From assembly GCA_003577245.1 (NCBI GenBank), contig QEVS01000001.1, positions 337,306 to 401,305 on the forward strand: a stretch of 64,000 bases of DNA, in the 5' to 3' direction. Positions 14,693-23,369 of the stretch are shown here, piece after piece. Within the stretch, counting starts at the first letter, position 1, and every line of letters starts with the position of its first letter. The position numbers were made by a program, and so were the translations under genes. Below the pieces are notes generated by a model. The model made no database searches. It saw nothing but the letters and a program-made list of their open reading frames with translations, and was not told where the DNA came from. The DNA comes from a bacterium (lineage in GTDB: Bacteria; Chloroflexota; Dehalococcoidia; Tepidiformales; Tepidiformaceae).

Positions 14693-16399
14693 TTAGATCA
14701 CCGTCGGCGGACGGTACTCCCCGAAGACCTCGCGCATGGCGCCGCAGATCTCGCCCAGAGTGGCGTAGGCGCGCACCGCGTCCAGGATTGGAGGAAGGAG
14801 GTTCGCCGTGCCCCGGCAGGCGGCCCCCAGCGCATCGAGCGAAGCTGCCACTGCCGCGGCGTCGCGCTCCCGGCGGTGGTGCTCCAACCGCTTCAGCTGG
14901 TGCTCCACCAGCCGCCGGTCGACCGAAAAGATGGCAGGGCGCTCCTCGCTCCCTTCCGTGAAGGCGTTGACTCCCACCACCAGCTCTCGCTTCTCATCGA
15001 TGCGCTGCTGTGTCTGCCAGCTCGCCTCGGCTATCTGTGCCTGCACCCATCCCGTCTCGATCGCCTTCACCGCCCCGCCGGCCTCCTCCACCTGGCGCAT
15101 GTAATTCCGCGCCTGCTCTTCGAGCTCATTCGTCAGGCTTTCGACGAAGTAGCTCCCGGCGAGCGGGTCGATGGTATCGGTCACGCCCGTCTCGTAGGCG
15201 ATGATCTGCTGTGTGCGCAGTGCCATGCGCTGGGCTTCGTCGGTTGGCAGCGCCAGCGCCTCATCGAAACAGCTCAGGGCTATGCTCTGCACGCCCCCCA
15301 GGACCGCCGCCAGCGACTGGATTCCCGCCCGGACGATGTTGTTCTCCGGCTGCTGTGCCACAAGCGTGCTGCCGCCCGTCTGTGTATGCGTGCGAAGCAT
15401 CATCGAACGAGGATCCCTGGCCCCGTACTTCTCCTTCAGCATCCGAGCCCAGAGCCGCCGCAGCGCCCGGTACTTGGCGATTTCTTCGAAGAAGTTGTTG
15501 TGCGTATTGAAGATCCAGCTGATGCGGGGCGCGAACTCATCGATGTCCAGCCCGCGTTCGAGGGCCGCATCCATGTAGGCACACGCGTTGGCGAATGTGA
15601 AGCCAATCTCCTGGGCGGCGGTGCACCCGGCATCGCGCATGTGGTAGCCGCTCACGCTGATGGTGTTCCACTGGGGAACGTTGCGGGCACAGTACTCCAT
15701 GATGTCGGCCGCCAGCCGCACGCTTGGCCCCGGCGGGAAGATGTAGGTGCCGCGCGCCACGTACTCCTTGAGCACGTCGTTCTGCACTGTTCCGTTCAGC
15801 TTGCCGGGGGCCACGCCCTGCTTCTCGGCGGCCGCGACGTACATCGCCAGCATCACCGCCGCAGGGGCGTTGATCGTCATACTCGTGGAAACGCGATCCA
15901 TGGGAATCCCGTCGAAAAGCGTCTCCATGTCATAGAGCGAATCGATCGCCACCCCCACCTGGCCAACCTCCGCAATGGCCAGCGGGTCATCGGAGTCATA
16001 GCCAAGCTGGCTGGGGAGGTCCAGGGCCACCGAGATGCCAGTCTGCCCCTGCCCCAGCAGGTAGCGGAACTTCTGATTCGACTCCTCTGCCGTTCCGAAG
16101 CCCGCGTACTGCCGCATGGTCCAGAACCGGCCCCGATACATCGTCGGCTGCACCCCGCGCGTGAACGGGAACTCGCCCGGGAAGCCAAGGTCGCGCTCGT
16201 ACTCCATCTCCGCCACATCGAGCGGCGTGTAGAGCCGTTCTACCCTCGCCGAGCTCGAACGAAACGATGGCTCGCGCTCGGGCGCCTTCTGCAGCGTCGA
16301 TGCAAGCAGGCCTTCCTCCCACGCGTGCGTCGCGCGGGAAAGCCCCGCAAGCGCTTCGGGCGAGAACAGGGAAGGTTGAGCGGCTTCTTGGTCGGGCAT
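14693..16399 (-). CDS. Acyl-CoA mutase large subunit, methylmalonyl-CoA mutase family (orphan copy)
   Basis: A 568-residue B12-dependent mutase large subunit without its own cobalamin domain. ATG 16399 follows GGAGG by 6 bases. The TIM-barrel CoA-binding part is clear: [22 protein letters not shown], a GYDSDDP turn, [13 protein letters not shown] and WNTISVSGYHMRDAG. The Tyr of RQYAGF and the Arg of VARGTY correspond, as far as I can align them, to substrate-contacting Tyr89 and Arg207 of Propionibacterium MutB. Several other segments differ from the 40.5 kb paralogue: SWIFNTHNNF instead of [10 protein letters not shown], and QSIALSCFDE instead of [10 protein letters not shown]. No B12 subunit is adjacent, so it must share the one at 44018-44428 or use another. 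Substrate may not be methylmalonyl-CoA. Confidence 0.88.
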   Translation of the reverse strand: MPDQEAAQPSLFSPEALAGLSRATHAWEEGLLASTLQKAPEREPSFRSSSARVERLYTPLDVAEMEYERDLGFPGEFPFTRGVQPTMYRGRFWTMRQYAGFGTAEESNQKFRYLLGQGQTGISVALDLPSQLGYDSDDPLAIAEVGQVGVAIDSLYDMETLFDGIPMDRVSTSMTINAPAAVMLAMYVAAAEKQGVAPGKLNGTVQNDVLKEYVARGTYIFPPGPSVRLAADIMEYCARNVPQWNTISVSGYHMRDAGCTAAQEIGFTFANACAYMDAALERGLDIDEFAPRISWIFNTHNNFFEEIAKYRALRRLWARMLKEKYGARDPRSMMLRTHTQTGGSTLVAQQPENNIVRAGIQSLAAVLGGVQSIALSCFDEALALPTDEAQRMALRTQQIIAYETGVTDTIDPLAGSYFVESLTNELEEQARNYMRQVEEAGGAVKAIETGWVQAQIAEASWQTQQRIDEKRELVVGVNAFTEGSEERPAIFSVDRRLVEHQLKRLEHHRRERDAAAVAASLDALGAACRGTANLLPPILDAVRAYATLGEICGAMREVFGEYRPPTVI

Positions 16400-16493
16400 G
16401 GCATGCCTCCGGGGGTCGTAACAGTGTACAAACACCGTCGCGATCCGGCATTCCGCGGTTGTGCAGCGAGGGCCACAGGCATACGCTGTAGCT

Positions 16494-16946
16494 GTGGTAC
16501 AGGCCGCGAACGTCATCTACCTCCCGCCCGGGGTAGCTGCTGCTCCGCCACAGGTCGCGCAGACGGCCATACCATTTGACCGGGCCTTCTTCGAACAGAT
16601 CCTCCCGGGAGCGGTCTCGGCCTTCTGCGAGCAGACCGGCTGCGAAGGCCCGATTGTGGAAGTCCTCACCCTCGATGGCACCACGCACTACGTCAATGGC
16701 ATCTCGGGCCTCACCGATTCCTGGGTCGCCCTGCACACGGCCGACCCCGAACACGACCATGCCGTGCAGGTCTTCGTCCCCTACCAGACGATCTTCCGCG
16801 TGGAAGTGCACCCGTCGTCTGACCTCCACCCCGGGCGCATGGGCTTCGTAACCACGCCCCCGAAGGCCCCGCGGAAGCGCCGGGCCGCGCCCCCTGCTCC
16901 GGCTTCGAAGCCTGCCGCTCCGTCGCGCAGCGCCGCGAAGAAGTAA
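16494..16946 (+). CDS. Hypothetical protein with possible Sm-like beta core and Lys/Ala/Pro tail
   Basis: About 150 residues, diverging from the mutase gene. Start uncertain: GTG 16494 (used here, a TACGCT -10 would make it leaderless) or GTG 16461 in the same frame. The centre (IVEVLTLDGTTHYVNGI, then DSWVALHT, then VFVPYQTIFRVEV) has the five-strand rhythm and closing PY..I..V pattern of Sm/Hfq-like barrels. The last ~30 residues are Lys/Arg/Ala/Pro-rich and would bind nucleic acid non-specifically. The Sm-like idea is inference from pattern only. Confidence 0.6.
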   Translation: MVQAANVIYLPPGVAAAPPQVAQTAIPFDRAFFEQILPGAVSAFCEQTGCEGPIVEVLTLDGTTHYVNGISGLTDSWVALHTADPEHDHAVQVFVPYQTIFRVEVHPSSDLHPGRMGFVTTPPKAPRKRRAAPPAPASKPAAPSRSAAKK

Positions 16947-17002
16947 GCCACCTTCCGGCGAACACCTGTTCTAACAGGCCCGGTTCTGCCACAATAGGGG
17001 CC

Positions 17003-20000
17003 ATGCCCGTGAGGGAGTGCCCACCCGCCCTGTCGCCCTTTTCGCCGGTCGCTCGCGCCTGGTTCCAGGACACCTTCGCGCAGCCCACGCGAGCCCAGGA
17101 GCTTGGCTGGAAGGCAATCGCCACGGGCGAACACACCCTCCTGCTCGCCCCGACCGGTTCAGGGAAGACGCTTGCCGCCTTCCTCTGGTGCCTGGACCGC
17201 CTTGCGACGCGCCCTGAGGCGCCACTCGCCCGTGGTGCAGCGGTTCTCTACGTCTCGCCGCTCAAGGCGCTCACCTACGACATCGAACGGAACCTTCGCG
17301 CGCCCCTTGCCGGCCTGCGTATCGCCGCCGCCCGCGAAGGCGTGCCCGTTCCCGGGATCACCGTTGCCACGCGCACCGGCGACACTCCCACCCGCGAACG
17401 CGAAGACATCAGGCGCAACCCTCCCGACATCCTCATCACAACCCCCGAATCGCTCTACCTGATGCTCACCTCACGCGCCCGCGATGCCCTGCGCACGGTC
17501 GGCACGGTGATCGTGGACGAAATCCACACCATGGCCGGTACAAAGCGTGGGGCCCACCTTGCCCTGTCGCTGGAGAGGCTCGAACACCTCACGGGGCAGC
17601 CCTTCCAGCGTATCGGCCTCTCTGCCACGCAACGCCCGCTCGAAGAGGTGGCCCGCTACCTGGGCGGCGACCGCCCGGTGCGAATCGTCGATGCCGGCGC
17701 CTCACGCGAACTCGACCTCGCCGTGATCGTTCCCGTGGAAGACATGTCCCGCCCTGGGGACAACGAGCTAGTCCACGGTCCCTCCGCCGATGGCCGCGAC
17801 ATCGAGGCCCGCTCATCGGTCTGGCCCGCCATCTACCCGCGGCTCCTGGAACTGGTGCAGGCTCACCGCTCAACGCTCATCTTCGTCAACAATCGCCGCC
17901 TCGCTGAAAGGCTTGCCGCTCGCCTCAACGACCTCGCCGGCCAGGAGCTCGTTCTCACCCACCACGGCTCCATGTCGCGCGCCCAGCGCACCCTCGTTGA
18001 GGAGCGTCTCAAAGAGGGCACGCTTCCCGGCCTCGTCTGCACGAGTTCCCTTGAGCTCGGTATCGACATGGGCGCCGTGGATCTCGTCATCCAGGTCGAA
18101 TCGCCCGGGTCTGTCTCCCGTGGTCTCCAGCGGGTGGGTCGCGCCGGGCACCGTGTCGACCTGCCCAGCACGGGCCGCATCTTCCCTAAGTTCCGCGGCG
18201 ACTTGCTCGAATGCGCCGTGCTCACGAGTCGCATGCGTGACGGGCTCATCGAATCGACCACCGTTCCGCGCAATCCCCTCGATGTGCTCGCCCAGCAGGC
18301 CGTTGCCATGTGTGCCATGGACGACTGGCCGCTCGACGATCTCGAGCGCCTGGTGCGCCGCACCCACAGCTTCTCCAGCCTCAGCCGCGAAGCCCTGGAA
18401 AGCGTCCTCGGCATGCTGGCCGGCCAGTACCCCTCTGACGAGTTCGCCGACCTCCGGCCCCGTATCACCTGGGACCGCGAGACGAACGTGCTCTCCGGCC
18501 GCCGCGATGCCCGGAGCGTGGCTATCGTGAATGCCGGCACCATCCCCGACCGCGGCCTCTTCGGTGTCTTCCTTGGCGAGACAGGCCCCCGCGTCGGCGA
18601 GCTCGATGAGGAGATGGTCTACGAATCGCGCCCCGGGGAGGTGTTCATCCTCGGGGCGAGCAGCTGGCGCATAGAGCACATCGGCCGGGACCGCGTCACC
18701 GTTTCGCCCGCCCCGGGTGAGCCCGGGAAGCTCCCCTTCTGGAAGGGCGACGGGATAGGCCGCCCCCTCGAGTTCGGCCGTGCCATTGGCGCCTTCACCC
18801 GCGAACTGGGCCGCCTCCCCGAGTCCGAAGCCGCCTCCACGCTGGCTGCTGACCATGACCTTGATGACCTCGCAATCCGCAACCTCCTCGCCTACCTGTC
18901 CGAGCAGAAGCAGGCCACCGGTGCCCTGCCCACCGACCGCACCATCGTCGTGGAGCGCTTCCTCGACGAGCTTGGAGACTGGCGGATTGTCGTCCTCACC
19001 CCCTTCGGCGGGCGTGTCCATGCCCCGTGGGCGCTCGCGATCGAGGCCCTCCTTGCCAGGCGCTCCGGCTTCGATGTCCAGGCCATCTGGAGCGACGACG
19101 GCATCGCCGTCCGGTTCGCCGAGGGCGACGAATTGCCCCCGGACTCCCTCCTCTTCCCGGGCCCGGACGAAGTGGAAGACCTGGTCGTGCAGCAACTTGC
19201 GAACTCCGCCCTCTTCGCCTCGCACTTCCGCGAAAATGCCGCCCGGGCCCTGCTGCTGCCCCGCCGCCGCCCGGGGAGCCGTACCCCCCTCTGGGCTCAG
19301 CGGCTCCGCTCCGCCAACCTCCTCGCCGTGGCCAGCCAGTACGGATCCTTCCCCATCGTGCTCGAAACCTATCGCGAATGCCTGCGCGATGTCTTCGACC
19401 TCCCGGGACTTGTCGAGGTGCTCACTGCCATCCGCAGCCGCACCATCCACGTCGCCCACGCCGAGACCGCCCAGGCCTCTCCCTTCGCTCGCTCGCTCCT
19501 CTTCGACTGGGTGGCCGCCTACATGTACGAGGGCGACGCTCCGCTTGCTGAGAGGCGCGCCCAGGCCCTTGCCCTCGATCGCGCCCTCCTGAGCGACCTC
19601 CTTGGCGATGGTGACCTGCGCGAGCTCCTCGATGCCGATGCCATCGATGACACTGAGGCCGCTCTGCAATGGCTCTCCGCAGGCCGCCGCGCCCGGAATG
19701 CGGATCAGCTGCATGACCTCCTGCGCCAGGTCGGAGACCTCGCTCTGCACGAGATCGAAGCGCGCGTGGCCTCCCCGCCGGAAGTCCCGGCCTGGTTGGC
19801 CGAGCTGGAGAGCGGCCGCCGCGCCTGCCGTATCCGCGTTGCCGGCGAGGAGCGCTGGATCGCGATCGAGGACGCCGGCCGCTACCGCGATGCCCTCGGA
19901 GCCAACCCGCCGCCGGGCGTCCCCGAAGCCTTCCTGAAACCATCGCCGCGCGCCCTTGAGAGCCTGCTCAGCCGCTACGCCCGCACCCACGGTCCGTTCG

Positions 20001-21439
20001 TCGCCGCCGGGCCGGCCGGGCGCTGGGCCATTCCCGAGCCCCTGGCGCTCGCCAGCCTCCGCGAACTCGAAGCCGAGGGGACCATCCTGCACGGCGACTT
20101 CCGTCCCGGCCGCGTGGGGCGCGAATGGTGCGACCCCGGGGTTCTGCGAACGTTGAGGAAACGCTCACTCGCCCGCCTGCGCCGCGAAGTCGAGCCCGTC
20201 GATGGTGCAGCCTGCGCGCGCTTCCTGCTCTCGTGGCATGGCATCGGCAGCGACGCGGTCGGGCCTGAACGCTTGCGCGAGGTGCTGTCGCAGCTCGAAG
20301 GGCTTCCCCTGCCCGCCTCCGTGTACGAACGCGACGTGCTCGCTGCTCGCGTCCCCGGCTACGAGCCCCGGATGCTCGATGAGCTCTGTGCAGCCGGCGA
20401 ATTCACGTGGATGGGCCGGGGCGCGCTCGGGCGAGACGATGGCCGCGTGGCCTTCTTCCGGCGAGAGCGGCTGCCCTTGCTCGCGCCCGTAGCCACAGAA
20501 CCGCCCGCGGGCGAGATCCCTGCCGCCATCCTCGGCGCATTGCGCGAAAAGGGCGCCCTCTTCTTCAGTGACCTCGTGGGCGCGGCGCGCGCCCCCCTGC
20601 GCGAGGTGCTCGACGCCCTCTGGGACCTGGCATGGGCCGGCTTCGTTACCAACGACACCTTTGGACCCGTCCGCGCGCTCGCATGGCCGCGCGATGGCAG
20701 GGTCCGCCCGTACCGGGGAACGGGCTCACTGATTCCCGCCGAGGCGGCAGGCCGCTGGTCGCTCGTCTCCACGCCCGCGGCCACGCCTACCGAACGGGCG
20801 CACGCCCTCGCCGGCTCCCTCCTCGAACGCTACGGCGTGGTGACCCGCGAATGCGCGGCCACCGAGGGCCTGCCCGGCGGGTTCTCCTCGGTCTACCCGG
20901 TCCTCAAAGCCATGGAGGAGAGCGGCCGCGTGCGGCGCGGCTACTTCATCGAGGGGCTCGGCGGCGCCCAGTTTGCTCTGCCCGGAGCAGTGGACCGCCT
21001 CCGCGCCGGGCGTGAGGCGCCCCGTGACGAGACCGCCGTCGTCCTTGCCGCCATCGACCCGGCCAATCCTTATGGCGCCATGCTCCCCTGGCCGCTGCGA
21101 GTCCCCAACGGCCGCAGCACACCCCAGCGGGCCGCCGGCGCCTCCGTGGCCCTTGTCTCCGGCGAACCGGTCCTCTATCTGGAGCGCAGCGGAAGGGGAC
21201 TCCTCACCTTCCCCGCTGCCGAGGAGTCCGCAAAGCTCGAGCTTGCCCTCTCCGCTCTGTTCCAGTCCGTGGCTCTCTCGCGCCGCCGTTCGCTCACCAT
21301 TGAGCGGATCGATGGCGAACCTGCGGCCGGGGCCGCCTTCGCTCCGGCACTGCTTGGCGCCGGTTTCGTCCCCGGCTACAAAGGCCTGGTTCTCCGCGCG
21401 GGAACAGGAGGGTCCGCTCCCCATGCCCGAAGGAGATAG
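17003..21439 (+). CDS. lhr: Lhr-family ATP-dependent superfamily 2 helicase
   Basis: A 1478-residue giant helicase, normal for full-length Lhr (about 1500). Order: Q-motif PTRAQ (about 29), Walker A APTGSGKT (about 50), TPESLY, DEIH (about 171), SATQ (about 206), QRVGRAGHR (about 376), then the Lhr winged-helix/beta-barrel core and a long C-terminal domain. Lhr translocates 3'-5' on single-stranded DNA and unwinds RNA:DNA hybrids in mycobacteria. Its last 17 bases overlap the start of a Nei-type glycosylase. The same gene order (lhr then nei) is known in Mycobacterium tuberculosis, supporting a DNA-repair role. ATG 17003 lies 7 bases after a CACAAT -10-like element. Confidence 0.96.
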   Translation: MPVRECPPALSPFSPVARAWFQDTFAQPTRAQELGWKAIATGEHTLLLAPTGSGKTLAAFLWCLDRLATRPEAPLARGAAVLYVSPLKALTYDIERNLRAPLAGLRIAAAREGVPVPGITVATRTGDTPTREREDIRRNPPDILITTPESLYLMLTSRARDALRTVGTVIVDEIHTMAGTKRGAHLALSLERLEHLTGQPFQRIGLSATQRPLEEVARYLGGDRPVRIVDAGASRELDLAVIVPVEDMSRPGDNELVHGPSADGRDIEARSSVWPAIYPRLLELVQAHRSTLIFVNNRRLAERLAARLNDLAGQELVLTHHGSMSRAQRTLVEERLKEGTLPGLVCTSSLELGIDMGAVDLVIQVESPGSVSRGLQRVGRAGHRVDLPSTGRIFPKFRGDLLECAVLTSRMRDGLIESTTVPRNPLDVLAQQAVAMCAMDDWPLDDLERLVRRTHSFSSLSREALESVLGMLAGQYPSDEFADLRPRITWDRETNVLSGRRDARSVAIVNAGTIPDRGLFGVFLGETGPRVGELDEEMVYESRPGEVFILGASSWRIEHIGRDRVTVSPAPGEPGKLPFWKGDGIGRPLEFGRAIGAFTRELGRLPESEAASTLAADHDLDDLAIRNLLAYLSEQKQATGALPTDRTIVVERFLDELGDWRIVVLTPFGGRVHAPWALAIEALLARRSGFDVQAIWSDDGIAVRFAEGDELPPDSLLFPGPDEVEDLVVQQLANSALFASHFRENAARALLLPRRRPGSRTPLWAQRLRSANLLAVASQYGSFPIVLETYRECLRDVFDLPGLVEVLTAIRSRTIHVAHAETAQASPFARSLLFDWVAAYMYEGDAPLAERRAQALALDRALLSDLLGDGDLRELLDADAIDDTEAALQWLSAGRRARNADQLHDLLRQVGDLALHEIEARVASPPEVPAWLAELESGRRACRIRVAGEERWIAIEDAGRYRDALGANPPPGVPEAFLKPSPRALESLLSRYARTHGPFVAAGPAGRWAIPEPLALASLRELEAEGTILHGDFRPGRVGREWCDPGVLRTLRKRSLARLRREVEPVDGAACARFLLSWHGIGSDAVGPERLREVLSQLEGLPLPASVYERDVLAARVPGYEPRMLDELCAAGEFTWMGRGALGRDDGRVAFFRRERLPLLAPVATEPPAGEIPAAILGALREKGALFFSDLVGAARAPLREVLDALWDLAWAGFVTNDTFGPVRALAWPRDGRVRPYRGTGSLIPAEAAGRWSLVSTPAATPTERAHALAGSLLERYGVVTRECAATEGLPGGFSSVYPVLKAMEESGRVRRGYFIEGLGGAQFALPGAVDRLRAGREAPRDETAVVLAAIDPANPYGAMLPWPLRVPNGRSTPQRAAGASVALVSGEPVLYLERSGRGLLTFPAAEESAKLELALSALFQSVALSRRRSLTIERIDGEPAAGAAFAPALLGAGFVPGYKGLVLRAGTGGSAPHARRR

Positions 21440-22223
21440 CGTTTACCGCTTTGCTGCACTCCTGCGGGATACCCTGCAAGGCCGCCCGGTGCTGGCCGCA
21501 AGCAGCCACGGCCCGGGCCCCGCGCCCCAGGTTCAGCGCATCGTCGGCGCCACCTGCACGGGCGTTCGCTCCCGCGGCAAGAACCTGCTCATCAGCTTCG
21601 ATAACGGCCTGGCGCTGCGCGGGCACCTCCATATGTACGGAACCTGGCATGTCTACGCCCCGGGAGAGCCCTGGCGGCTCCCCCAGAGTGCCATGCGCGT
21701 GGCCATTGAAGTGCCCGGGGCCGTCGCCGTTAACTTCAACGCCCCCACCATCGAACTCATCGAGGAGCGTGCCCTTGCGGTCCACCGCCCACTCGCAGCG
21801 CTTGGCCCGGACCTGCTCGACGACTCATTCGATGCCGAAGCAGCGGTTCGCCGCCTTCGCGACCCCTCCCGGGCCGGGCTGACCATTGGCGACGCCATCA
21901 TGGACCAGCGCGCACTGGCCGGCGCCGGCAACATCTGGAAGCACGAAACCCTCTTCCGTTGCCGCGTCAATCCCTGGAGACGCGTCGAAGACCTTGACGA
22001 CACCACCCTCATGGCGATTATCCTCAAGGCACAGGAGCTGCTCCGCGCGAGCGTGATGAAGCCCTCCCCCGGCAGGCCATCGGCGCGACCCACCATGTAC
22101 GTCTACGGAAGAACGGGCATGCCCTGCCGCCGCTGCAACACCCGCCTGCGGAGCGCTCCCCAGGGCCTCGACACGCGCCGCACTACCTGGTGCCCGCGTT
22201 GCCAGCCGGGCGAGTCTCCTTGA
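21423..22223 (+). CDS. nei: Fpg/Nei-family DNA glycosylase (endonuclease VIII type)
   Basis: A bifunctional glycosylase/AP lyase of 266 residues removing oxidised pyrimidines. The mature N-terminus PEGDSVYR has the catalytic Pro2 and Glu3 and the PEGD form of the Nei2/actinobacterial branch. RGKNLLISF supplies the conserved Lys and LRGHLHMYG the following strand. GDAIMDQRALAGAGNIWKHE is the H2TH region, and the C-terminus ends in a zinc finger CRRC...CPRC. The ATG at 21423 is inside the lhr gene (17-base overlap), so it is translationally coupled to the helicase. Confidence 0.94.
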   Translation: MPEGDSVYRFAALLRDTLQGRPVLAASSHGPGPAPQVQRIVGATCTGVRSRGKNLLISFDNGLALRGHLHMYGTWHVYAPGEPWRLPQSAMRVAIEVPGAVAVNFNAPTIELIEERALAVHRPLAALGPDLLDDSFDAEAAVRRLRDPSRAGLTIGDAIMDQRALAGAGNIWKHETLFRCRVNPWRRVEDLDDTTLMAIILKAQELLRASVMKPSPGRPSARPTMYVYGRTGMPCRRCNTRLRSAPQGLDTRRTTWCPRCQPGESP

Positions 22224-22227
22224 GGCG

Positions 22228-22243
22228 CGCCCCGTCAGGGGCG
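22228..22243. terminator. Hairpin between convergent nei and hemA
   Basis: CGCCCC GTCA GGGGCG forms a 6-bp G/C stem with a 4-base loop. It starts 4 bases after the nei stop and covers the last codons of hemA. No U-tract on either side; it could serve as a weak bidirectional terminator. Confidence 0.4.
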
Positions 22244-23317
22244 TCCCGAGAACAGGCGAGCCACCGCCCGCGCCAGTTCCGCGTCACCGCTCGCTCGCAG
22301 ACTCGCGGTCGGGCCGTGAAGCAGCTGGTTAACGAGGGAGCGCGTGAGCTGCTCTGCCGCGTCGGCCGGGATTTCGGGGTGCAGGCGGCGGATCCTCTCC
22401 ACCTCGCGCTGACGGATGCGCTCGGCGCCCATGCGCATCTCCGTCACCGCCGCGCCCGTCTCGGCGAAGCGCTCAAGCCGCCGCTCAACGAGCGTCCGCA
22501 CGTGGGTGCGCAGCTCGCCCCGGCGGCGCGTGGCGTGGGGACGCTCGCACTGCTCATCGGCAAGCAGGTCGGCCAGCATGAGCGAAGCCACTGCTGGCGC
22601 GCCCGCGAAATTGCGCGGCGTGCCCAGGTCGAGCAGCAGCCGCCGTACCGGGGGCAGCTGTTCTATGCGGACCTCGGGGGCATTTGACCCGAGACAACCG
22701 GCGATCACATCGAAGGGACCGGCGCTGCCCACCCCGGACAGGGCCGCGAACGTGGCTCCTGGCAGCGGTTGCGCGGGCGCCCTGCGTCCGGCCACCACAA
22801 CTTCTGCGAAGCCAAGCTCCACCGCTCGCTCTGCCACCAGCCGGCCCATCTGTCCGGTCCCAAGGATGAGGATGTTCCCCGCTGTCGGAACGCCTCCCAT
22901 CCTGAGCGCGCGATCGAGCAGGTGCCCCGCGTGGCCCTCGAACCTGGTCTCGCGGCGAAGGTCGCGTGCAGCGCTGATTGCTATCTCGCCCAGCCCGCGA
23001 ACCGGAGCGGGCGCGCCCACGAGCGCCTGCCGCACCTGGCCCAGGATTTCCCTTTCTCCCAGCACGACTGAGTGCAGACCGGCAGCAACTTCCGCAAGGT
23101 GAAAGAGCGCCTCGGCGCCGCCCAGCCGGCCCGGTGCGGGACAGTTGCAGGGTTCAAGGCTGTACGCTTCGAGCCGCTGGCAGCTTTCGACCAGGGCCGA
23201 ACCCGCGTGCGCCCCGGCCAGGCGGCCAATCTCCACCACACGGGGGCGCGGGAGCGAAACGGTGCTCCAGCAGCACGCCTGCAGTGACTCGACAGCGAGC
23301 GCGGAGGAAAAAGCCAT
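22235..23317 (-). CDS. hemA: Glutamyl-tRNA reductase
   Basis: First enzyme of C5 tetrapyrrole synthesis: reduces glutamyl-tRNA to glutamate-1-semialdehyde, feeding heme and cobalamin. A divergent 360-residue form (usual about 410-430). The catalytic Cys46 sits in ESCQRLEAY, the catalytic-domain helix reads VVLGEREILGQVRQA, and the NADPH fold begins ILILGTGQMGRL. The C-terminal dimerisation helices are shortened and the N-terminal GLSHKxxP motif is not recognisable. It follows fumarase beta after an AT-rich 52-base spacer that probably holds its promoter. No other hem genes are in the window. Confidence 0.88.
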   Translation of the reverse strand: MAFSSALAVESLQACCWSTVSLPRPRVVEIGRLAGAHAGSALVESCQRLEAYSLEPCNCPAPGRLGGAEALFHLAEVAAGLHSVVLGEREILGQVRQALVGAPAPVRGLGEIAISAARDLRRETRFEGHAGHLLDRALRMGGVPTAGNILILGTGQMGRLVAERAVELGFAEVVVAGRRAPAQPLPGATFAALSGVGSAGPFDVIAGCLGSNAPEVRIEQLPPVRRLLLDLGTPRNFAGAPAVASLMLADLLADEQCERPHATRRRGELRTHVRTLVERRLERFAETGAAVTEMRMGAERIRQREVERIRRLHPEIPADAAEQLTRSLVNQLLHGPTASLRASGDAELARAVARLFSGRP

Positions 23318-23369
23318 AAAGTAGATTTATTTTGTCAGGTTATTTCGGAAAGGGGAACCCTGCCGCCGG

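Noticed and set aside
17870..20092. 740-codon minus-strand frame
   Set aside because: Antisense to Lhr, whose motifs continue throughout the region on the plus strand.
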